This document shows positions 7,629-15,561 of a stretch of 64,000 nt of DNA, piece after piece. Source of the DNA: UBA11373 sp046714175 (lineage in GTDB: Bacteria > Actinomycetota > Acidimicrobiia > Spongiisociales > UBA11373); the NCBI GenBank assembly GCA_046714175.1, contig JBKKBI010000045.1, positions 1 through 64,000 of the forward strand. The letters run 5' to 3'. Positions within the stretch are counted from its first letter, which is position 1, and every line of letters begins with the position of its first letter. A program made the position numbers and the translations under genes. The notes beneath the pieces are model-generated. The model worked only from the letters and a program-made list of their open reading frames with translations. It was not told where the DNA came from and did no database searches.

Positions 7629-8471
7629 TCAGCCGTCGGAGAGCAGGGCGCGTGCCGCCTCCTCTGACATGTGATACGACTCGGCGTCGGAGGGGAAGGC
7701 CCCGCTTTGCACGTCGCCGAAAAAACGGCGTACCGCCTCGGTCGCCTGTGCCTCCATGTCGGCATAACGGCGCACGAACTTGGCCGTTGGAGCATCGCCG
7801 GTGAGACCGAGCACATCGTGAAACACCAGCACCTGGCCGTCGCAATGGACCCCGGCGCCGATACCAATGGTCGGTGCCGACACCTCCTTGGTGATCAGCT
7901 CGGCGAGCAGGTCGGGAACACCCTCCAGGACGATGGCGAACACCCCGGCCTCGTCGAGGGCATGAGCGTCGGCAATCAACTGACGCGCCACCTCTACCTG
8001 TTTGCCCTGCACCCGGTAGCCACCCATGGCGTGCACCGATTGTGGAGTGAGTCCGAGGTGACCCATCACCGGGACCTCGGCGTCGAGAACGGCGTGAATC
8101 ATCGCCAGCCGTTTGGTGCCACCCTCGAGTTTCACCGCTTCGGCGCCGCCTTCTTGCACCAGGCGTCCGGCGTTGCGCACGGTGTCCTCGGCAGAGAGGT
8201 GGAAGGACAGCCAGGGCATGTCGCCCACGACCAGCGCACGGGGGGCGGTTCCGGTGACGGCGCGGGTGTGGTGAACCATGTCGTCCACAGTCACCGAAAG
8301 GGTGGTCTCGCGACCCAGCACCACATTGGCCACGGAGTCCCCCACCAGGATCACGTCGGCCTCGGCGGCGTCGGCAATGCGCGCCGACGGGGCGTCGTAG
8401 GCCGTGATCATGCGGATCTTGGGACCGCCCTTGGCGGCATGGACCTTGGGGGCGGTGATCTTGTCGCGCAT
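7629..8471 (-). CDS. panB: 3-methyl-2-oxobutanoate hydroxymethyltransferase
   Basis: 280 residues. PanB transfers a hydroxymethyl group from 5,10-methylene-THF to alpha-ketoisovalerate, the first committed step to pantothenate and CoA. Diagnostic segments are MITAYDAPSARIADAAEAD, the Mg-binding VGDSVANVVLG, AVKLEGG, PVMGHLGLTPQS and GIGAGVHCDGQVLVFHD. The ATG at 8471 has a GGGAG ribosome-binding site. The rest of the pathway is not in the window. It is followed directly by the DUF192 gene. Confidence 0.96.
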   Translation of the reverse strand: MRDKITAPKVHAAKGGPKIRMITAYDAPSARIADAAEADVILVGDSVANVVLGRETTLSVTVDDMVHHTRAVTGTAPRALVVGDMPWLSFHLSAEDTVRNAGRLVQEGGAEAVKLEGGTKRLAMIHAVLDAEVPVMGHLGLTPQSVHAMGGYRVQGKQVEVARQLIADAHALDEAGVFAIVLEGVPDLLAELITKEVSAPTIGIGAGVHCDGQVLVFHDVLGLTGDAPTAKFVRRYADMEAQATEAVRRFFGDVQSGAFPSDAESYHMSEEAARALLSDG

Positions 8472-8568
8472 CTCTGCTCCCTTCTCTCCACCGTCTCGGG
8501 TTGGAGGAAATGTCTGCGCGGAAGTGGCTTCTCTCGAACCCGTTCAGAATCCGCCGCAACGTCGCCGG

Positions 8569-8601
8569 TTCCCGGGTGCATCATTCTAGAGCACCCGGGA
8601 A
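8569..8601. terminator. Hairpin after nucleoside-hydrolase-like gene
   Basis: Perfect 11-bp stem TTCCCGGGTGC/GCACCCGGGAA with an 11-nt loop. It lies between the stop at 8636 and the panB leader. No T-tract follows on the minus strand, so termination is likely but may be partial. Confidence 0.5.
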
Positions 8602-8635
8602 TGGGAATCGGCCTACCAACCACGCTGGCGAGTAC

Positions 8636-10141
8636 TCAGCAGCGCAGATCCACCAGGATCCCGCGTTCCCCGGCCGCCGCGGCCACCTTCCCACAGGCCT
8701 CGGTCATAGCCGTGAAATACGGCACATCGAGCCCGAGGGCGGCGTCTTCGATGTTCTCGAGAATCTCCGCTTCGTGAGCCAGCACATCCGAAACTGAAAA
8801 GGCCCATTCATCGTGGACCGCAACCAGCGACTCCGGTGGCTCCAGGCTCCCCAGCGCAGCGTGGAACTCGGCAAGCGGCCCCGCGATTATCTCCGGTATT
8901 GCAGCCACGATCACCTCGAAAAACGCCTCCTCGGGGAGGCCCTCAAGATCGGTGGCTTCGTATCCCAACTCCACCGCGGCGGCCAGGAACACCTCCTCCT
9001 CGGCGGCGAAGAGTTGGGCTGTGATCTCCCCTACGGCGTCGAAGTAGGCGATCTCAGCGGCCGTGGCGACGAGGCGTTCGACGGAGGCGGAACGCCCGAG
9101 CACCGCCGTCAGGAACACGGCCTCGAACGCGGCCCGGTCAGCGCGCACCGCGACTCGCACCGGCGCGCCCGACGGGTCTTCGCGGCTCCAGCCGGCCACA
9201 GAGTCGTCACCGGTGTCGACCACCAGCAATCGGGTCTCGAACTCAACCATCGTCTCGTCACCGAGAATCGCGGCCGCCAGTTCGTCCCAGAGGAAGTACT
9301 CCCCGGCGATCCACTCCGGAGCATCCAGCCACACCCGCTCCAGTAAACCTGACGCGATGCTCGCCGGCTCAGAGCCGAGCACCTCCAAGAACATCGCATC
9401 GGCCGGAAGAAAGTTGGTGGCATCGAGCGGAACCAATGTGATGGCCAGCCTTGACGCGATGACCCGCGCCGCCGCATCGGGATCTACCCAGAAGTTGACC
9501 TCCGCGTAGCCATTGGCCGACTCCCAGGCGAACAGTGGCACGTTCCCGGGAACGTCAACAGCACCACCCATGATCGTGATCCCGGCGATTCGGTCAGCCA
9601 CCTCTGGGTGATCGTCCAGTAACAGCGCGAGATTGGTGAGCGGCCCGACAGCCACTATCTCTACGGGCGTGCTGGCTTCGGCGAGCAGTGCCGCGATGAG
9701 GTCCGACGCCGAGCGTGTCTCGTTGGCCTCGGCTTCGGGCAAGTCGATCGTGTCGGCTCCGCCCCGCCACTCTGCCGGAAACGGATTCAACTCCCCGTAT
9801 CCCGTGTCGGCACCGCAGGCCACCGGCACCTGGTCGAGGCCCAGGGCCACCAGTGCTCCCCGGGTGTGGGGCACACCGAACTCGCAATGGCTCTCGCCCG
9901 GGCCGGGGAGGGTCACCCCGATGAGCCGGAGGTCGGGGTGGACCGCCAGGAACACCAGGGCTCCGAGGTCCGAGACCGTGGGCGAGTAGTCGAGAATCAC
10001 CGGGATGCGGGTGTCGGCAATCGGGGTCGTCGTCGTGGTGGCAGCAGTGCTGGCCGTCGTCGCGGTGGTGCAGGCGCCGCACGCTCCGACGATGAGGGCG
10101 AGCACAAGCATTCGCCCGGCTGAGGGTCTTATGGCGGACAT
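8636..10141 (-). CDS. Nucleoside hydrolase-like lipoprotein with altered metal site
   Basis: 501 residues. A lipoprotein signal peptide ends VGACGAC, followed by a threonine-rich linker and a domain of the inosine-uridine nucleoside hydrolase fold (about 46-350). Family features include EIVAVGPLTNLALLL, GGAVDVPGN, EVNFWVDPDAAARVI and WDELAAA. The N-terminal metal motif, normally DxDPGxDD, reads DYSPTVSD (51-58), so two calcium-ligand aspartates are serine. A further 150-residue acidic, helical C-terminal region resembles nothing I know. It may bind rather than hydrolyse nucleosides. Divergent from the PPOX gene. Confidence 0.75.
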   Translation of the reverse strand: MSAIRPSAGRMLVLALIVGACGACTTATTASTAATTTTTPIADTRIPVILDYSPTVSDLGALVFLAVHPDLRLIGVTLPGPGESHCEFGVPHTRGALVALGLDQVPVACGADTGYGELNPFPAEWRGGADTIDLPEAEANETRSASDLIAALLAEASTPVEIVAVGPLTNLALLLDDHPEVADRIAGITIMGGAVDVPGNVPLFAWESANGYAEVNFWVDPDAAARVIASRLAITLVPLDATNFLPADAMFLEVLGSEPASIASGLLERVWLDAPEWIAGEYFLWDELAAAILGDETMVEFETRLLVVDTGDDSVAGWSREDPSGAPVRVAVRADRAAFEAVFLTAVLGRSASVERLVATAAEIAYFDAVGEITAQLFAAEEEVFLAAAVELGYEATDLEGLPEEAFFEVIVAAIPEIIAGPLAEFHAALGSLEPPESLVAVHDEWAFSVSDVLAHEAEILENIEDAALGLDVPYFTAMTEACGKVAAAAGERGILVDLRC

Positions 10142-10188
10142 GCGGACAAGTACATAACCAACCTCCCGTCACGGCATCGTCACGGCGC

Positions 10189-10194
10189 TAGCGT
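10189..10194 (+). promoter_or_regulatory. -10-like hexamer, leaderless PPOX gene
   Basis: TAGCGT ends 6 nt before the ATG at 10201, and there is no Shine-Dalgarno sequence. Confidence 0.4.
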
Positions 10195-10200
10195 CGGCAC

Positions 10201-10686
10201 ATGGCCCGCAAAGACATCTCGCTGACACCCGGCGAGCAGGCTTCGTTCCTCGAGGCGGGGATGACCCTCATCGTGACCACCCTGGACAGAAAGGGCCAGC
10301 CGCACGTGGCGCCCATGTGGTATTTCCTCGATGCAGGCAGGGTGGTGTTCCGGTCGTTCACCAAGTCGCAAAAGATCGTCAACCTGCGGCGCGATCCCCG
10401 CATAACGGTGCTGGTCGAGACCGGGATCGCCTACTCCGAACTACGAGCGGTGATGATCCAGGGGACCGCCCGACTCGTCGATGGCGCCGACGATCCCGTC
10501 TATCTGCTCGAGTCGTACCGCCGTCTCGCCGCCAAGTACCCGATGGTGGGACCAGACCCGATCGAACTGGACGACACCGCGCTGCAAGGCGCCTTCGGCC
10601 GCTTTGCCCCGAAGAACACCGCAGTGATCGTCGAGCCCACACGGGTGGTGAGTTGGGACCACGCCAAGCTGGGAGGGGGGTACTGA
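10201..10686 (+). CDS. PPOX-class flavin/F420-binding protein
   Basis: 161 residues with the split beta-barrel of the pyridoxamine 5-phosphate oxidase superfamily. Visible segments are LIVTTLDRKGQPHVAPMWYF, VVFRSFTKSQKIVNLRRDPRITVLVE and AVMIQGTARLVDG. In actinobacteria this short class usually binds F420 and acts as a reductase. It ends with VVSWDHAKLGGGY, common in that group. It stands alone between a divergent lipoprotein gene and the pyr operon leader. Confidence 0.85.
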   Translation: MARKDISLTPGEQASFLEAGMTLIVTTLDRKGQPHVAPMWYFLDAGRVVFRSFTKSQKIVNLRRDPRITVLVETGIAYSELRAVMIQGTARLVDGADDPVYLLESYRRLAAKYPMVGPDPIELDDTALQGAFGRFAPKNTAVIVEPTRVVSWDHAKLGGGY

Positions 10687-10750
10687 CAAGAATTTTGACC
10701 GGTGACACCCGGGACCGGACCGGACTCGGGACTCCCGGCGGCAGATTCTC

Positions 10751-10756
10751 TACACT
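10751..10756 (+). promoter_or_regulatory. Candidate -10 of the pyr operon
   Basis: TACACT in the gap upstream of the dihydroorotase gene. The -35 region is not obvious. It would give a leader of about 95 nt holding a short peptide and a terminator-like hairpin. Confidence 0.3.
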
Positions 10757-10778
10757 CCCCACAAACCCGGGAGACCAG

Positions 10779-10805
10779 ATGCGAAGCGCGAGCGACGATG
10801 CGTGA
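10779..10805 (+). CDS. Possible pyr leader peptide
   Basis: An 8-codon frame, MRSASDDA, with GGGAG upstream and a TGA 27 nt before the hairpin at 10833. It is tiny and could be chance. It is listed because leader peptide plus terminator hairpin is the classical layout of transcription attenuation. Confidence 0.2.
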   Translation: MRSASDDA

Positions 10806-10832
10806 CCGCTGTCGGCCCTTCTCCATTCCACC

Positions 10833-10855
10833 GACCCCCGCCATGGGGGTCTTTT
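10833..10855 (+). terminator. Attenuator-like hairpin flush with the pyr operon start
   Basis: Stem GACCCCC/GGGGGTC (10833-10839 and 10845-10851), loop GCCAT, then TTTT. The ATG of the dihydroorotase gene is only 1 nt further. No other ribosome-binding site is visible, so the hairpin should affect both transcription and translation of the operon. Confidence 0.55.
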
Positions 10856-10856
10856 C

Positions 10857-11921
10857 ATGACCACTCTCATTCTCCCCGGTTTGGTCGATGTCCACGTCCA
10901 CACCCGCGATCCGGGACAGACCCACAAGGAGACGTGGTCCGGCGCCACCGCCTCCGCACTGGCCGGTGGCATCACGACCGTGCTGGCCATGCCCAACACC
11001 CTGCCGGTGGTCGCCGATGCGGACTCGCTGGGCGTGGCCCTGGCGGCGGCGGCTCGAGGGTCCCGCTGCGACTACGCCATCTTCGCGGGAGCTACCGAGT
11101 CCAACTCCGCCACCGTCTCCACGCTGGCTCCCCGGGTGGCGGGCCTCAAGCTCTATCTCGATCAGACGTTCGGCGATCTCCGCCTCGCCTCGCTGGATCT
11201 GTGGTGGGCACACCTGGAGAGCTGGCCGAGTGCGGCGCCGTTGCTGGTGCATGCCGAAGGCGCTTCGCTCGCCGCGGTGCTGCTGATGGCGGGATGGCTG
11301 GAGCGGTCGCTGCATGTCTGTCATGTCTCCCGCGGCGATGAGATCCGGCTCATTGCACGGGCCAAAGACCGCGGCCTGGCGATCACTTGCGAAGTGTCGC
11401 CGCACCATCTACTCCTCGACCGCGGCGACGGAGCTCGCCTCGGCAGCCTGGGCACGGTGCGCCCGCCTTTGGCCAGTCCCGAGGATGTGCAGTCGCTCTG
11501 GGACCACCTCGAGGTGATCGATTGCTTTGCCACCGACCACGCCCCGCACACGCTCGAGGAAAAGGAGTCGGACACGCCGCCCCCCGGGTTCCCCGGGGTG
11601 GAAACGATGTTGCCGCTGCTTCTCGATCAGGTGCATCGGGGAGCGCTGGACCTCGCCGGCGTGACCGACCGGCTCGATTCCAATCCGCGCCGCATCTTTG
11701 GTTTGCCGACCGCGGACACCACCGTGGAGGTCGATCCCGACGCCGAGTGGGTGATTCGGGCGGAGGAACTGCATACCGCGTGTGACTGGACTCCGTTCGA
11801 GGGACGCAGAGTGCGCGGCCGGGTGGTGGCGGTGCGCCGCGGCACCGAGGTCCTGTACGAGCAAGGAAAAGTGTTGGCCGCCCCGGGTACCGGGAAAGAC
11901 CTGAAACAAGGAGTGACATGA
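10857..11921 (+). CDS. pyrC: Dihydroorotase, CAD-like
   Basis: 354 residues. It cyclises carbamoyl aspartate to dihydroorotate. The binuclear zinc site is complete: DVHVHTRDPG (first His pair), AGLKLYLDQTFG (carboxylated Lys), LLVHAEG, CHVSRGDEI and FATDHAPHTLEEKE. The C-terminal half, including PPPGFPGVETMLPLLL, NPRRIFGLP and WTPFEG, reads like the dihydroorotase domain of animal CAD rather than the usual bacterial PyrC. It is first in a four-gene operon and overlaps pyrB by 4 nt (ATGA). Confidence 0.95.
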   Translation: MTTLILPGLVDVHVHTRDPGQTHKETWSGATASALAGGITTVLAMPNTLPVVADADSLGVALAAAARGSRCDYAIFAGATESNSATVSTLAPRVAGLKLYLDQTFGDLRLASLDLWWAHLESWPSAAPLLVHAEGASLAAVLLMAGWLERSLHVCHVSRGDEIRLIARAKDRGLAITCEVSPHHLLLDRGDGARLGSLGTVRPPLASPEDVQSLWDHLEVIDCFATDHAPHTLEEKESDTPPPGFPGVETMLPLLLDQVHRGALDLAGVTDRLDSNPRRIFGLPTADTTVEVDPDAEWVIRAEELHTACDWTPFEGRRVRGRVVAVRRGTEVLYEQGKVLAAPGTGKDLKQGVT

Positions 11922-12883
11922 CCGACCCGATCCTGCCCTTCGGAGACAAGCGGGAGGCCCCTTTCTACGGAAAGGACATCCTCTCGGTCCACCAGTTCTC
12001 CCGGGCCGACCTGGACTACGTGTTCGCCGTCTCCCGGGAGATGCAGGGGATGGTGGCCCGGGTAGGCACCTTCGACCTGCTGAAGGGCAAAATCCTGGCC
12101 AACGTGTTCTACGAGCCCTCGACCCGCACCTCATCATCATTCACCGCGGCGATGGAGCGTCTCGGAGGAAGCGTCATCCCCATCAACGAGGTGCGGTACT
12201 CATCGGTGTCCAAAGGAGAGTCGCTCCCCGACACGGTGCGCACTCTGGAACGCTACGCCGATGTGATCGTCCTGCGTCACCCCGAGGTGGGCGCTTCGGC
12301 GATGGCGGCGCAGTACGCCTCGAAGCCGATCATCAACGCTGGGGACGGGGTGGGGGAACACCCCACCCAGGCCCTGCTCGACCTGTTCACCATTGCCGAG
12401 GAGTTGGGCACGATCGACGGTCTTACCGTGACCATGGTCGGCGATCTCAAGTATGGACGCACCGTTCATTCCCTGGCGCGACTCCTGACCCTGTTCGATG
12501 TGACCATCAACCTGGTATCGCCGCAGATTCTCCGCATGCCGCCGGAGATCGTGGCCGAGTTGCAGGCGGCGAAGAAGCCGCACGCCGAGCACACCGAACT
12601 CGGTGGCGTCATCCCGACTACCGATGTTCTCTACATCACGCGGGTGCAAAAGGAGCGTTTCAACGACGTCGATGAGTACGAGGCGGTCAAGGACTCCTAC
12701 GTGGTTACGCCGGAGACCCTGGAGCCCGCCAAGCAACGGATGATCGTGATGCATCCCCTCCCCCGGATCAACGAGATCGCCCCTGAAGTCGACGCCGATC
12801 CGCGCGCCGCCTACTTCCGCCAGATGGAGTACGGCATGTATGTGCGCATGGCGCTGCTGGCCATGGTGCTCGGCAAGGCGTGA
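11918..12883 (+). CDS. pyrB: Aspartate carbamoyltransferase
   Basis: 321 residues. It condenses carbamoyl phosphate with aspartate. The carbamoyl-phosphate loop YEPSTRTSSSF, GDGVGEHPTQALLDLF, TMVGDLKYGRTVHSLARLL, ITRVQKERF and MHPLPRINEI are intact. The C-terminus DPRAAYFRQMEYGMYVRMALLA is again CAD-like. No pyrI regulatory subunit is present. The ATG overlaps the pyrC stop and the TGA overlaps the next GTG, so translation is coupled throughout. Confidence 0.96.
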   Translation: MTDPILPFGDKREAPFYGKDILSVHQFSRADLDYVFAVSREMQGMVARVGTFDLLKGKILANVFYEPSTRTSSSFTAAMERLGGSVIPINEVRYSSVSKGESLPDTVRTLERYADVIVLRHPEVGASAMAAQYASKPIINAGDGVGEHPTQALLDLFTIAEELGTIDGLTVTMVGDLKYGRTVHSLARLLTLFDVTINLVSPQILRMPPEIVAELQAAKKPHAEHTELGGVIPTTDVLYITRVQKERFNDVDEYEAVKDSYVVTPETLEPAKQRMIVMHPLPRINEIAPEVDADPRAAYFRQMEYGMYVRMALLAMVLGKA

Positions 12884-14238
12884 CCGGGTTCTTTGCCGCG
12901 CTGGAGGACCGCACACGCCAGGTGGGTCCGGTGTGCGTTGGTCTCGACCCGCGAGCTGAGGATGCGATCTCGGCGCGGGCCGAGTCGCGGCGCCTGGTGG
13001 CAGCGACTGCGTCGGTGGCGGCCGCCTTCAAACCCAACGCGGCATTCTTCGAGGCGCTCGGCCCAGATGGTATCGAGGCGCTCATCGAGGTGGTCGCCGA
13101 GATCCCCGATGACATCCCAGTGATCCTGGACGCCAAACGGGGCGACATCGGCACCAGTGCTGCCGGCTACGCCCGGTCGGCGTTTGGTGTCGTCGGTGCG
13201 GGGGCGATCACACTCAGTCCGTATCTGGGCCGCGACGCCATCGAGGCATTTCTCGCCTGGGAGGGTCGCGGCGTTTGGGTGCTCTGCCACACCTCGAACC
13301 CCTCGGCTGATGAGATCCAATCGCTGCCGCTCGTCGGCGGCGGCAGTGTCTCCGAAGAAGTGGCGCGCCGCGCCGCGTCGTGGGCTGTTCCCGACCGGCT
13401 CGGATTGGTGGTCGGCGCCACTCGTCCCGATGTGCTGGCGGAGATCCGCCGCGTCGCGCCGGACCACTGGATCCTGGCGCCGGGGGTGGGTGCCCAGGGG
13501 GCTGATCCTTCCGCGCTCGGCGACGGTCTGCGCTCCGATGGGTCCGGGCTCCTGGTCTCGGTTTCGCGGTCGGTGGCCGACGCAGCCGATCCGGCGGAGG
13601 TGGTGACGGACCTCGTCGCCACACTGCGGAGACTCCGTCCCACCATGAAACGAGCCAACACCCTGGCCGAGATACTGCACCGGTCCGGGTGCATCAGGTT
13701 CGGACAGTTCACGCTGCGCTCGGGAGTCGTCTCCCCGATTTACGTCGACCTGCGCCGTCTCACCGGAGATGCAGAGACACTCCGTCGTGTGGCGGGATCC
13801 TTCGTAACGAGGCTCTCCGGCATGCAGTTCGATCACCTCGCCCCGGTGCCGTATGGAGCGCTCCCACTCGGCACCGCGGTGTCACTCGCAGCCAACGCGT
13901 CAATGATCTGGCCCAGGCCGCAACCCAAAGACCACGGCACTGCCGCCCGAGTGGAGGGGGTCTGCGAACCGGGCGAGCGGGTAGTGCTGATCGACGATGT
14001 CATCACTTCGGGAGCCAGCGCCATCGCGGCTGCCGAGTTGCTGCGCGCCGCCGGATTGGTTGTGAACCACCTTGTCGTGCTGGTGGAACGAGATCCCCAC
14101 GCCAGAGGGGCGCTCGCCGGGGCCGGAATCGCTCTCACCGCGGTCACCACGCTGTCGGAGCTCGTGGATGATCTTTCGGCGGCGGGGACGATCACTCCGG
14201 AACAGTCCGCGATCGTGGCCGACTTCCTCTCGCGATGA
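12880..14238 (+). CDS. pyrFE: Fused OMP decarboxylase-orotate phosphoribosyltransferase
   Basis: 452 residues carrying the last two steps of UMP synthesis. Residues 1-255 are a class 2 OMP decarboxylase: VCVGLDPR, AAFKPNAAFFEALG, the catalytic ILDAKRGDIGTSA, and LAPGVGAQG. Residues 256-452 are an OPRT starting MKRANTLAEIL, with VPYGALPL, PKDHGT and the PRPP loop VVLIDDVITSGAS. The order is the reverse of animal UMP synthase. The usual RKExK segment reads RPQPK, so one PRPP-site lysine is proline. GTG 12880 overlaps the pyrB stop. No stop separates the domains. Confidence 0.93.
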   Translation: MTGFFAALEDRTRQVGPVCVGLDPRAEDAISARAESRRLVAATASVAAAFKPNAAFFEALGPDGIEALIEVVAEIPDDIPVILDAKRGDIGTSAAGYARSAFGVVGAGAITLSPYLGRDAIEAFLAWEGRGVWVLCHTSNPSADEIQSLPLVGGGSVSEEVARRAASWAVPDRLGLVVGATRPDVLAEIRRVAPDHWILAPGVGAQGADPSALGDGLRSDGSGLLVSVSRSVADAADPAEVVTDLVATLRRLRPTMKRANTLAEILHRSGCIRFGQFTLRSGVVSPIYVDLRRLTGDAETLRRVAGSFVTRLSGMQFDHLAPVPYGALPLGTAVSLAANASMIWPRPQPKDHGTAARVEGVCEPGERVVLIDDVITSGASAIAAAELLRAAGLVVNHLVVLVERDPHARGALAGAGIALTAVTTLSELVDDLSAAGTITPEQSAIVADFLSR

Positions 14239-15188
14239 GTTACCGCTTGCTCCGCAACCTCGGGTTCCGTCTCGACCCGGAGACGGCACATCACTTGGCC
14301 CTGCGGGGCGTGCGTCTCTCCAGACCCCTGCGCGCGCTTCGTCGCGACGTGGGCGATCCGGTAGAGGTGTTCGGGTTGCGTTTTCCCAACCGGGTCGGAC
14401 TCGCCGCCGGATACGACAAGGACGCTGTGGCGTGGCGCGCCCTGTCCGGACTCGGGTTCGGCCACATCGAGATCGGCACCGTGACACCGCTTCCCCAACT
14501 CGGTCATCCCCGTCCCCGCATCCATCGGTTCCCGGAACACCAGGCCCTGATCAACCGCATGGGGTTCCCGTCGGCGGGAGCGGAGGCAGTGGTGCGACGG
14601 CTGTCTCCGCGGCGACCCCGCGGCGTGATCCTCGGGGTGTCGATCGGACCCAACGCCACCACTCCCCCGCAGCGGCGCCGCGAGGACTACCTCACCCTCG
14701 TGGACCGGTTCCGGGCATTGGCCGACTACCTGGCGGTGAACGTCTCCTCACCCAACACCGCTGGCTTGCGGGACCTCGAAGGCGCCCCGCTCGGTGAACT
14801 GCTCTCCGCGGTGCGCGATCGTGCCGCGGGCACTCCCGTGCTCGTGAAGCTATCGCCCGACCTGGAGGATCTGGAGTCGGCAGCCGCAACCGCCGAGCGC
14901 GCCGGCATCGCCGGGATCATCGTCGGCAACACGACGCTCACCCGGCCCGGATTCGGGGCCGACACCCCGCCGGGAGGACTGAGCGGGGCACCGCTGGGAC
15001 CCGCGGCGGTGCGCGCGCTACAGCGTGTCGTTGCCGTTACGCGCCTGCCCGTGATTGCCTGCGGCGGAATCATGAACGAAGCAGACGCTGCGGAACGCAC
15101 TGCCGCCGGTGCGGCCCTGGTGCAGATCTATACGGGTCTGGTGTATCGGGGACCGGGGCTGGCGCGAAAGATCGCGGCCGCGCCGTGA
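14235..15188 (+). CDS. pyrD: Dihydroorotate dehydrogenase (quinone), class 2
   Basis: 317 residues. A short membrane-associating helical N-terminus (SYRLLRNLGFRLDPETAHHLAL) precedes the FMN-binding TIM barrel. Key segments are GLAAGYDKD, IEIGTVTPLPQLGHPRPRIHR, NRMGFPSAGA, the catalytic-serine region AVNVSSPNTAGLR, VKLSPDL, and the phosphate loop ACGGIMNEADA/LVQIYTGLVYRGP. Electrons pass to the quinone pool. It overlaps pyrFE by 4 nt (ATGA) and closes the operon. carAB is not in the window. Confidence 0.96.
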   Translation: MSYRLLRNLGFRLDPETAHHLALRGVRLSRPLRALRRDVGDPVEVFGLRFPNRVGLAAGYDKDAVAWRALSGLGFGHIEIGTVTPLPQLGHPRPRIHRFPEHQALINRMGFPSAGAEAVVRRLSPRRPRGVILGVSIGPNATTPPQRRREDYLTLVDRFRALADYLAVNVSSPNTAGLRDLEGAPLGELLSAVRDRAAGTPVLVKLSPDLEDLESAAATAERAGIAGIIVGNTTLTRPGFGADTPPGGLSGAPLGPAAVRALQRVVAVTRLPVIACGGIMNEADAAERTAAGAALVQIYTGLVYRGPGLARKIAAAP

Positions 15189-15235
15189 GACCTTGCCGGG
15201 GTTGACGCCCTCGGGTACGGTCTGTGGCTCCAGGC

Positions 15236-15418
15236 CTAAGCGGAGTCTGGCGAGGCGCCGCCGGCTACCGCGCCGTGCAGCGGACAGGTCATCAGGATGT
15301 ACCAGGCGCCATCGGGTAGCGGCGGACTGTTTCCGAAGTTGTTGTCGAGCACTGGGCACGAGCATCCCCGCTCCCTCGCGGCGACACTCCCCGGATTGGG
15401 CTGGGTAGGTTCAGTCAT
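15236..15418 (-). CDS. Small cysteine-rich conserved protein
   Basis: 60 residues from the ATG at 15418, preceded by GGGAGA. The body reads VAARERGCSCPVLDNNFGN, then about 15 residues with an aromatic strand and CPLHG at the end. The CxCP...CPLH layout recurs in short proteins of actinobacteria and their phages and suggests one metal ion held by three cysteines and a histidine. Function unknown. It lies opposite to and beyond pyrD and is upstream of nothing in particular. Confidence 0.6.
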   Translation of the reverse strand: MTEPTQPNPGSVAARERGCSCPVLDNNFGNSPPLPDGAWYILMTCPLHGAVAGGASPDSA

Positions 15419-15561
15419 GACTTCGGCTCTCCCTTGCACAGGAGGACGACCCGGCCATCACCCCGGCTACCAGAGGACCGGCGTGACCTGGTGGACGCCA
15501 TCAAGGCCCTTGAGGCGAAGGTTGGCCGGTTCCCCGAAGCGAAACTCGCGATCGTCGCTAC

